DNA of 64,000 nt from JAJDOD01 sp050299835 (lineage in GTDB: Bacteria > Pseudomonadota > Alphaproteobacteria > Rhodobacterales > Rhodobacteraceae), in the NCBI GenBank assembly GCA_050299835.1, contig JBNKWP010000009.1, forward strand, positions 62,001-126,000. Direction: 5' to 3'. The position numbers were made by a program, and so were the translations under genes. Of the stretch, positions 33,071 to 39,808 are shown piece by piece; positions within the stretch are counted from its first letter, which is position 1, and every line of letters begins with the position of its first letter. The notes under the pieces are model-generated. The model worked only from the letters and a program-made list of their open reading frames with translations. It was not told the origin of the DNA and ran no database searches.

Positions 33071-34441
33071 ATGACCACCGTTCCGAACGATATCAGCGAC
33101 GTGATCGAGGCCGACCGCAAGAATGTCTGGCACCACCTGATCCAACACAAACCCTTCGAGAGCATCGACCCCCGTGTCATGGTCGAAGGCAAGGGAATGC
33201 GGGTCTGGGACGCAACCGGCAAGGAACATCTCGACGCCGTCTCGGGCGGGGTCTGGACGGTGAACGTGGGCTATGGCCGCGAACGGATCGCCAACGCGGT
33301 CCGCGACCAGCTTCTGCAAATGCCCTATTTCGCAGGCTCCGCAGGCTCGATCCCCGGCGCACGCTTCGCCGAAAAGCTGATCGAGCGGATGCCGGGCATG
33401 AACCGGGTTTACTACACAAACTCAGGCTCGGAGGCGAACGAGAAGGCCTTCAAGATGATCCGCCAGATCGCGCACAAGAAATACGGCGGCAGGAAGCACA
33501 AGATTCTGTTCCGCGAGCGCGATTATCACGGCACCACCATCGCCTGTCTGTCTGCCGGTGGACAGCCGGAGCGGAACGCGCAGTACGGGCCATTTGTGCC
33601 GGGATTCGTAGAAGTGCCTCACTGCCTCGAATACCGCGCCCAGGTAGAGACCGAGAATTACGGCGAATGGGCTGCGAATCAGATTGAGGAAGTTATCCTC
33701 CGCGAAGGTCCCGACACCGTGGGCGGTCTCTGCCTTGAGCCAGTCACCGCAGGCGGCGGTGTCATCACGCCCCCAAAAGGCTACTGGGAGCGGGTTGGCG
33801 AGATTTGCGCCAAATACGACATCCTGCTCCATATCGACGAGGTGGTCTGCGGCGTCGGCCGCACCGGCGAATGGTTCGGCTACCAGCAATACGGCATCAG
33901 GCCGGACTTCGTGACAATGGCCAAGGGCGTGGCCTCCGGCTATGCCGCTATCGCCTGCATGGTGACCACCGACGAGGTCTTCGAGATGTTCAAGGACGCG
34001 GACGATCCGCTCAGCTATTTCCGTGATATCTCCACCTTCGGCGGCTGTACCGCAGGTCCGGCGGCGGCGCTCGAAAACCTCGCCATCATCGAAGAAGAGG
34101 GCCTGCTGAAGAACACAACCGCAATGGGCGCCCGCTTGATCGACAACCTGAACGTCCTTCAGGAGAAGCACCGCGTGATCGGCGACGTGCGCGGTAAAGG
34201 CCTGTTCTGCGGGGCCGAACTGGTCTCCGACCGCGCCACCAAGGAACCGGTGGACGAAAAACGCGTTCAGGCCGTGGTCGCCGATTGTATGGCACAAGGG
34301 GTCATCATCGGCGCGACCAACCGTTCGCTGCCCGGTCTCAACAACACGCTCTGCTTCAGCCCCGCCCTGATCTCATCTGCCGACGACATTGACGAGATAA
34401 CCACAGCGGTCGACAAGGCGCTGACAAAGATTTTCTCCTGA
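33071..34441 (+). CDS. tpa: Class III aminotransferase, taurine:pyruvate aminotransferase-like
   Basis: 456 residues. The N-terminal HHLIQHKPFESIDPRVMVEG and LDAVSGGVWTVNVGYGRERI are very close to what I remember of taurine:pyruvate aminotransferases. Class III features are present: NSGSEANEKAFKMIRQIA, the PLP Asp in HIDEVVCGVGRTGEWFG and the PLP Lys in VTMAKGVASGYAAIACMV. The proposed reaction is taurine plus pyruvate to sulfoacetaldehyde plus alanine. No tau, xsc or other taurine genes flank it, so another omega-amino donor (hypotaurine, beta-alanine, polyamine) is equally possible. Length is normal. Confidence 0.82.
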   Translation: MTTVPNDISDVIEADRKNVWHHLIQHKPFESIDPRVMVEGKGMRVWDATGKEHLDAVSGGVWTVNVGYGRERIANAVRDQLLQMPYFAGSAGSIPGARFAEKLIERMPGMNRVYYTNSGSEANEKAFKMIRQIAHKKYGGRKHKILFRERDYHGTTIACLSAGGQPERNAQYGPFVPGFVEVPHCLEYRAQVETENYGEWAANQIEEVILREGPDTVGGLCLEPVTAGGGVITPPKGYWERVGEICAKYDILLHIDEVVCGVGRTGEWFGYQQYGIRPDFVTMAKGVASGYAAIACMVTTDEVFEMFKDADDPLSYFRDISTFGGCTAGPAAALENLAIIEEEGLLKNTTAMGARLIDNLNVLQEKHRVIGDVRGKGLFCGAELVSDRATKEPVDEKRVQAVVADCMAQGVIIGATNRSLPGLNNTLCFSPALISSADDIDEITTAVDKALTKIFS

Positions 34442-34449
34442 TCCCGGTC

Positions 34450-34472
34450 GGGTGAGCAGCCCCTGCTCACCC
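34450..34472 (+). terminator. Hairpin after the tpa-like gene
   Basis: GGGTGAGCAG (34450-34459) pairs perfectly with CTGCTCACCC (34463-34472) around CCC. It is nine bases beyond the stop codon. No T-run follows (ACCCCCCC), so termination may depend on other factors. Confidence 0.6.
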
Positions 34473-34619
34473 ACCCCCCCACAGTTTCCGTTTGCGAACT
34501 CGATTGTTCACGCCAATTGTGGCGGGATTGCCTTGTTCATCTCCGGTTAATGACATAATTTTGCCATAGTCGGCAATTGACCAGCCGGCTTTGGGTTAGT
34601 TGTGTATCCGGGGGTCTCA

Positions 34620-34742
34620 ATGAGCGATTTTCTTGTCGCCTTTCTTGTACTTGTGGCCTTAGCGTCCATCGGCAGCTTTGCCGCCGCGCCTGAGGTTTTC
34701 AACACACAATGCGCCGGGAACTGGTTCCAGCTCTGCTGGTAG
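34620..34742 (+). CDS. Possible 40-residue secreted or membrane peptide
   Basis: From ATG 34620, preceded by GGGGG at an acceptable distance, the frame reads MSDFLVAFLVLVALASIGSF, then AAAPEVFNTQCAGNWFQLCW and a TAG. The first 25 residues form one hydrophobic helix resembling a signal sequence; the tail has two Cys and two Trp. It lies in a 300-base gap and converges with the transglycosylase gene, whose stop is next to it. No family is recognised and it may not be expressed. Confidence 0.4.
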   Translation: MSDFLVAFLVLVALASIGSFAAAPEVFNTQCAGNWFQLCW

Positions 34743-34743
34743 G

Positions 34744-35919
34744 CTAGAGCGCGTTCAGCAATCCGGTTGTCGGCCAGGCATCTGCCGGCAGACCAAGCCG
34801 TTCCTGTTCCAGCTGCACGGCCCTTCGGGTCCTTGCCCCCAGAATGCCGTCCACACCGCCGACATCGTGGCCGAGGTCCTTCAGTTTCTGCTGAAGCGAC
34901 TTCATCTGGCCTTCGTTCAGCGCTGGCGTCGGGTTGCCCGGCTGATAGATCGGCGCCCCTTCCAGCCGCGTCGCGAAATAGGCTGCCGTGGTGACGTAGA
35001 TAAAGCTCTGGTTCCACTCAAAGAACACGTTGTAATTCGGATAGACCAGAAAGGTCGGTCCCTGCCGCCCCTGAGGCATAAGGATCGCCGCCTCAAGATC
35101 CGGAGCGGCCAAAGACCCGGATCGCGGCTGCACCCCCGCAGCGAGCCACTCGCTCGCGGGGCGCCATGTCTCAAGCCCGGTTTGCGACCAGTCGAAATCC
35201 GCGGGCATGGTCACTTCCTGCATCCAGGGCTCGTTCTTGCGCCAGCCGAGGCTGCTCAGAAGGTTCGCACCGGACAGCAGAGCATCGGGAGCAGAGGTTT
35301 TCAGGGTCACATGCCCGTCACCATCGCCGTCAACACCGTTGCGGATAATGTCCTCTGGCAGCATCTGCACCATGCCGATCTCCCCGGCCCAGGCTCCGGT
35401 GGTCCGCGCCGGGTCGAGATCGCCGCGATCAAAGAGTTCGAGCGCCGCGAAGACCTGAGGCCGGAACAATTCGGGTCGCCGGCAATCATGCGCAAGTGTG
35501 ATCAATGCGTTCACCGTGTTGAAGTTTCCCTGCACCGCGCCGAAATCGGTCTCGAAGGCCCAGAACGCCAGCAGGACACCGCGGGAAACACCGTATTCGC
35601 TTTCGACCCGATCAAAGACGCTGTCCCATTTCTTGCCGTTCTGAATACCGGCGTTCAGCCTGTTCTGGCTGATCAAACGACGGGAAAAATCGATGAACGG
35701 CATCTGGAAGATGCCCTGAGCGCGGTCCGCTCGGATCACCTTGGAATCCTGTCGCGCACTCGCAAAGAATCGCTCGACAACTTTGGCGTCAAAGCCCTTG
35801 GCGACAGCTTCGGCCTTCAATCCGTCGATGAAGGAACCAAAGCCGCCCCCGCAGGATTGCGCATGTGCCGATGCGAAGCTCAATGCGAATGCGACGAATG
35901 AAACTGACAATATGCGCAT
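34744..35919 (-). CDS. Lytic murein transglycosylase (MltB-type) with peptidoglycan-binding domain
   Basis: 391 residues from ATG 35919. The signal peptide MRILSVSFVAFALSFASAHA is followed by an SLT_2/MltB catalytic domain: YGVSRGVLLAFWAFETDFGA carries the catalytic Glu, and GAWAGEIGMVQMLPEDII is the following conserved block. A PG_binding_1 domain forms the last 55 residues (KDLGHDVGGVDGILGARTRR). The enzyme cleaves glycan strands in the periplasm, releasing 1,6-anhydro-muropeptides. No lipobox is present, so it is soluble or loosely attached. It appears monocistronic. Confidence 0.93.
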   Translation of the reverse strand: MRILSVSFVAFALSFASAHAQSCGGGFGSFIDGLKAEAVAKGFDAKVVERFFASARQDSKVIRADRAQGIFQMPFIDFSRRLISQNRLNAGIQNGKKWDSVFDRVESEYGVSRGVLLAFWAFETDFGAVQGNFNTVNALITLAHDCRRPELFRPQVFAALELFDRGDLDPARTTGAWAGEIGMVQMLPEDIIRNGVDGDGDGHVTLKTSAPDALLSGANLLSSLGWRKNEPWMQEVTMPADFDWSQTGLETWRPASEWLAAGVQPRSGSLAAPDLEAAILMPQGRQGPTFLVYPNYNVFFEWNQSFIYVTTAAYFATRLEGAPIYQPGNPTPALNEGQMKSLQQKLKDLGHDVGGVDGILGARTRRAVQLEQERLGLPADAWPTTGLLNAL

Positions 35920-36052
35920 GAAAGCGAAATCCTTTTTGGTTCGGCGGGATGCTATCCACGCTGGCCAAACTGGCAAGCAGATGCGGCAAGCTTTCGCCGA
36001 GCGTTAACCACATTGCCAGCGAAGTTAACGATCCATTAATGATTTCCGCGCA

Positions 36053-36469
36053 ATGTTAATCAAGCTGGGGGGCGTATTTTTGGCTGGTCTGCGACCAGAG
36101 GGTCAGAACTTGATACTTATCGTTGCTTCCAATCGAGTACTTTCGGCGATCTGGGCGCGCCATCTGAAGCGTCAGGATCACGAGGTCCATGTCGTCACCA
36201 GCCAAGACGACTCAGTCGCATTCCTTTGCGAACACGAACCCGACGTCATCGTTCTGGACGTGATGCTCGAAGATGGAAGCGCCATAGCGACTGCCGATTT
36301 CGCCAGTTACCGCAGACCAAACACGCGGATTGTCTTTGTCACGCGCAGTACGTTCTTTGCCGATGGATCGCTGTTCCAGCACATCCCGAACACGGCGGCC
36401 ATCATTCCCGAACGCACCAATCCAACCGATCTGGCAGAGATCGTCGCCTATCACGGGCGCGCGTCCTAG
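36053..36469 (+). CDS. Receiver-like protein lacking the usual acidic pocket
   Basis: Up to 138 residues from ATG 36053. A TTG at 36110, with AGAGGG seven bases before it, may be the true start, giving about 119 residues. The fold looks like a CheY receiver: LILIVASNRVLSAIWARHL (strand and helix 1), PDVIVLDVMLEDGS with a phospho-acceptor-like Asp, and RIVFVTRS with the switch Thr/Ser. However the pair of acidic residues expected after the first strand is replaced by AS, and the conserved Lys of the last strand region is not evident (PERTNP). No output domain is attached. It may be a phosphorylation-independent receiver. It converges with the following gene. Confidence 0.75.
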   Translation: MLIKLGGVFLAGLRPEGQNLILIVASNRVLSAIWARHLKRQDHEVHVVTSQDDSVAFLCEHEPDVIVLDVMLEDGSAIATADFASYRRPNTRIVFVTRSTFFADGSLFQHIPNTAAIIPERTNPTDLAEIVAYHGRAS

Positions 36470-36509
36470 TCCGACAGCGCGGGTCCCGTTTCGCTCACAA
36501 GTCCGGCCG

Positions 36510-38000
36510 TCAGGTGGCGGAGGCCTGTTGACCCGGATTGTATTTGGTATCCTGGTCTATGGTGAACTGACCGCGTTCGAGCTTTTTGAACGTACCGTCC
36601 CGCAACAGCTGTCCGAAGGATCGCAGGCTTTCCTCCCGCGACAGCGACAGGGACGGGTCCATCCGGGTGATCAACTGCATGATCTCAGGCCGCGTGAATG
36701 ACGACTGCCCAACGGAAAACACGGCGAATGCTGCGGCGGCTTCCATGAGTTCATGCGGTTCCTTCGCTCCGAAATCCTGTGCAAACTTCCGGATGTCGGC
36801 GGCATAGACCACCGGTTCGGAATCAATCCGCTGGGAGGAAACAAGGACCAACGGCGGGGTCGACGCGTCGCGGTCCGTCTCGGCTTCTGAAGCACCGGCG
36901 AGCGAGCTATCCTCGACCGCCTCGGACAGGTCTTCCCGATAAGGGTTCTTTTCGGCCTCCTCCGCAGCCTCGCGAGACACCTGCGAAGATACGGCGCGGT
37001 CTGCCTTGGTTGCGGCGACGGCAGCTCTCATCTGGCTGATGACCCGCCGACGACGCACGGTTTCGTTGTCGTTCAGCTTACTATCCGTTTCATCGAGCAA
37101 ACGCCCGACATCAACCTCAGATTTCGGTCGCAACGCGTGTGCCAGAACGTCTTCTTCTTCGTCGTCCGAAGCGAGCGCACCCACTTCGGTCTGATCATCC
37201 TTGATCCGGTCAGAAACGCTGCCGATCATTTCAGTCAGAGTCCGCTCCCGTTTTTCCTCCGGCTCTGCGTCATCTGCCCCGAACGCTTCCTCTTCGTCCC
37301 ACTCGTCGCCATCGGTCGGCAATTCGTCGCCGCCAAAGGTCTCCGGCACCGATGTCGCATCCTTCTCATCGGAGCTCGCCTCGGCGGTGTCCTCGCCATC
37401 GTCGATGTCAGCCTGGATTTGCTGGATCGTTTCGCTCAACGCACGATCCCGCAAACTCGGGCTGCCTGCATTGGGGGTCTGTTCGCGTCGAACGGCCTCA
37501 TGGTCAATTTCGATATTTCGTGAAACGACCTCGCGGATACGCCGCAGTTTCTCGGCCACCGTTTCCGCAGGCTGAGTCGCTTCTATCTTCGCATTCGGGT
37601 CCACCGGCAGAATATCTTCCGGCTCGTCCGACATCATGTATTCGTCGTCGTAGGCCAAAGGACCGGTGTCACGAGCCCTGACGGCCTGCACCGGCTCTTC
37701 ATTCGCTTCCGCGTCTTCGGCATCGACGGGCGGTGCCGGTTTCGCGGGGGCTGCCACAAGGGCGACGCCGGAGGCCGTGACGCGCGCATCGACACGTCGC
37801 TGCACTTCCTTCTCGGCGATCCGTTGCAGCATTTCGACATCCGGTGTCGGCGGCTCGGCGCCGAAATAGCGATCGTCGGCGGCAAGGTCGCGGAAATACT
37901 CCGCCATCTCACGCATCGACCCCAGAGGGTCATCAAATCCTTCAAGCGTGCAGCTGAAAGTCCCGTAGGAAACCGTGAGGATTTTCGTCGAACCATTCAT
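36510..38000 (-). CDS. Long acidic protein of unknown function
   Basis: 496 residues. The first 85 residues look folded and conserved (STKILTVSYGTFSCTLEGFD, then SMREMAEYFRDLAADDRYFG). Residues 90-340 are acidic and low in complexity with scattered helical segments. The C-terminal 120 residues again look folded (ADIRKFAQDFGAKEPHELME, then QSSFTRPEIMQLITRMDPSL and FTIDQDTKYNPG). I recall such proteins in Rhodobacterales under inconsistent names (including CheA-like); I see no kinase, DNA-binding or membrane motif. The gene has its own upstream region shared with divergent thiN. Confidence 0.8.
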   Translation of the reverse strand: MNGSTKILTVSYGTFSCTLEGFDDPLGSMREMAEYFRDLAADDRYFGAEPPTPDVEMLQRIAEKEVQRRVDARVTASGVALVAAPAKPAPPVDAEDAEANEEPVQAVRARDTGPLAYDDEYMMSDEPEDILPVDPNAKIEATQPAETVAEKLRRIREVVSRNIEIDHEAVRREQTPNAGSPSLRDRALSETIQQIQADIDDGEDTAEASSDEKDATSVPETFGGDELPTDGDEWDEEEAFGADDAEPEEKRERTLTEMIGSVSDRIKDDQTEVGALASDDEEEDVLAHALRPKSEVDVGRLLDETDSKLNDNETVRRRRVISQMRAAVAATKADRAVSSQVSREAAEEAEKNPYREDLSEAVEDSSLAGASEAETDRDASTPPLVLVSSQRIDSEPVVYAADIRKFAQDFGAKEPHELMEAAAAFAVFSVGQSSFTRPEIMQLITRMDPSLSLSREESLRSFGQLLRDGTFKKLERGQFTIDQDTKYNPGQQASAT

Positions 38001-38140
38001 CGGCAGGATCGCTTTCTCCCATAATTCAACACTGTGTTTACCAAACGGGCGTCCGAAAATAGGAACGGATCTAGGGAAATCACAAGATATTTTCGGGTCA
38101 GAATTATGGCGTTTACCGCGGATTTCGGAGACAGTCAGGC

Positions 38141-38821
38141 ATGAGCGCAGGCAATGTTCAATCCTCGCGGGGGGTTACCCTTGTCGGAGGTGGCAATCCG
38201 AAGGCGGACGACATCCGGCAATTGCTGGCATTCGCCCCCGATCTTGTTGCCATCGACGGTGGTGCGAATGCCTGCCGCGAACACGGTCTGGTGCCCCTCG
38301 CCGTCATCGGCGATTTTGATTCGCTCAGTCATGAGACAAGGGCCGCGTTGCCCGAAACCGAATTCTTCCATGTGGCCGAGCAAGACAGCACAGATTTTGA
38401 GAAAGGCTTAACAAGAATCGAGGCGCCCTTCGTTCTCGCCACGGGAGTGGCCTCCGCGCGGCTCGATCACACGCTTGCGGCCTTTTCGACTCTGGTCCGG
38501 CAGGTCGGGCCCCCAACGCTGATCCTTGGAGAGGACGACGTGGTGTTCGCCGCGCCATCGCGGCTTCACATGGAGCTTGAGGCCGGAACGCGCGTCTCGC
38601 TTTTCCCGATGACGAAGCTGACCGGGCGGTCCACTGGCCTGAAATGGCCTATCGAGGGGCTGTCCTTCGACCCGCTGGGGCGCATCGGGACGTCCAACGA
38701 GGCGACCGGCCCGGTCACACTTCACTTCGACGCGCCGGGCTGCCTTGTGATCATGCCGCGGGCGGCGCTTGCGGCGGCACTTGCGGCACTGACCGGCTCG
38801 CCCGCCGCTCCCGCAGGATGA
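38141..38821 (+). CDS. thiN: Thiamine diphosphokinase
   Basis: 226 residues. The TPK catalytic motifs are present: GGGNPKADDIRQLLAFAPDL, VAIDGGANACREHG, AVIGDFDSLSHETR and EQDSTDFEKGLTRIE. VASARLDHTLAAF follows in the middle, and the C-terminal beta-sandwich domain (thiamine-binding) starts around FAAPSRLHMELEAGTRVSLF. The enzyme pyrophosphorylates thiamine with ATP to make thiamine diphosphate. The last 71 bases overlap the convergent EamA gene. Confidence 0.94.
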   Translation: MSAGNVQSSRGVTLVGGGNPKADDIRQLLAFAPDLVAIDGGANACREHGLVPLAVIGDFDSLSHETRAALPETEFFHVAEQDSTDFEKGLTRIEAPFVLATGVASARLDHTLAAFSTLVRQVGPPTLILGEDDVVFAAPSRLHMELEAGTRVSLFPMTKLTGRSTGLKWPIEGLSFDPLGRIGTSNEATGPVTLHFDAPGCLVIMPRAALAAALAALTGSPAAPAG

Positions 38822-39674
38822 TGTAAAGACCCGCCCCGATCGTCACGCAGATCCCCGCCAGCGCCAGCCCGTTGGGGAAATCGCGGAAGATGAGCCAGCC
38901 CAGAAGGGCCGCCACAGGGATCTCCAGATATTGCATCGGCGCCAGTGTTGCCGAAGGCGCGAAACGCAGCGCCCAGCTCATCAGCAAATGCGCCGCTGTG
39001 CCAAGCACACCCATCGCGATCATCAGGACCCAGGCCAGGCCCTCCGGCCAGGCGATCTCGAACCCAGGCAAACCGCTGAGGAATGGCAACAGCGGCAAAA
39101 GTAACCCGCAGGCGAACAACCCGGAAACCATCTGCATGGCAATCGGATCGACCGCCCTTGCCAACTGTCGCGTCACCAGCATGAAGAACGCAAAAACAAT
39201 GGCGACCCCAACCGGCAACAGAGCCGGCCAGCCGACCTCGGCAAAACTCGGCTGCATGACCATGCAGGTCCCGACAAAGCCAACGCAACAGGCGATGATC
39301 CGCCGCGACCCGACCTCCTCGCCGAGGATATAATGGCCGAGCAACAGCATGATGAACGGCATGACGAACGCAATCGCCACCGCATCGGCCAGGGGCAGGT
39401 ATCGCAGCGACAGGAACATCATCCCGATCCCGGCCATGTGCAGCACCGCGCGGACCGCGGACAGGCGCAGATCGCGCCCGCTCATCGCCATCGGGATCGC
39501 GGCGAGATTGATGATCGGAGCCAGAACGATGACCTGCAAAGCCATGCGGATCGCCACCAACTGCCCCACAGACATGGAGTCGCCCAAGAGCTTGGCCAGC
39601 GAGTCGCCCAATGGCGCAGTCAGGCAAAAGCCGAGCATCAGAAGGATGCCGAGCACGGGGCGGTCTTGTGTCAT
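38751..39674 (-). CDS. EamA/DMT-family transporter
   Basis: 307 residues with ten predicted membrane helices in two EamA repeats (GILLMLGFCLTAPLGDSLAK at the N-terminus; AIVFAFFMLVTRQLARAVDP opens the second half). The family exports small metabolites such as amino acids, nucleosides or drugs. SVGQLVAIRMALQVIVLAPI is typical of the RhaT-like subgroup common in Rhodobacterales. Substrate unknown. It ends inside the 3' end of thiN on the opposite strand. Confidence 0.9.
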   Translation of the reverse strand: MTQDRPVLGILLMLGFCLTAPLGDSLAKLLGDSMSVGQLVAIRMALQVIVLAPIINLAAIPMAMSGRDLRLSAVRAVLHMAGIGMMFLSLRYLPLADAVAIAFVMPFIMLLLGHYILGEEVGSRRIIACCVGFVGTCMVMQPSFAEVGWPALLPVGVAIVFAFFMLVTRQLARAVDPIAMQMVSGLFACGLLLPLLPFLSGLPGFEIAWPEGLAWVLMIAMGVLGTAAHLLMSWALRFAPSATLAPMQYLEIPVAALLGWLIFRDFPNGLALAGICVTIGAGLYIILRERRASRSVPQVPPQAPPAA

Positions 39675-39676
39675 TC

Positions 39677-39746
39677 CCGCACCCTACACATGCCGGGTGC
39701 GGCGGAAAATGCGCATTTTCCATTGCGATTTCTGCGCAGAAATCGC
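39677..39746. repeat. Three consecutive inverted repeats upstream of the helicase
   Basis: CCGCACCC (39677-39684) pairs with GGGTGCGG (39695-39702). Next, 39704-39721 is a perfect 18-base palindrome centred on AAATGCGCATTT. After three bases, 39725-39746 is a perfect 22-base palindrome centred on TTCTGCGCAGAA. The last two share the core TGCGCA. They lie in the divergent space between the EamA gene and the helicase. Confidence 0.85.
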
Positions 39747-39808
39747 TTGCCCGAGAGGGTCAGACCCGTTTTAACCCTCCCGACCTTTTCAAACCCGATC
39801 CCCCTCCC

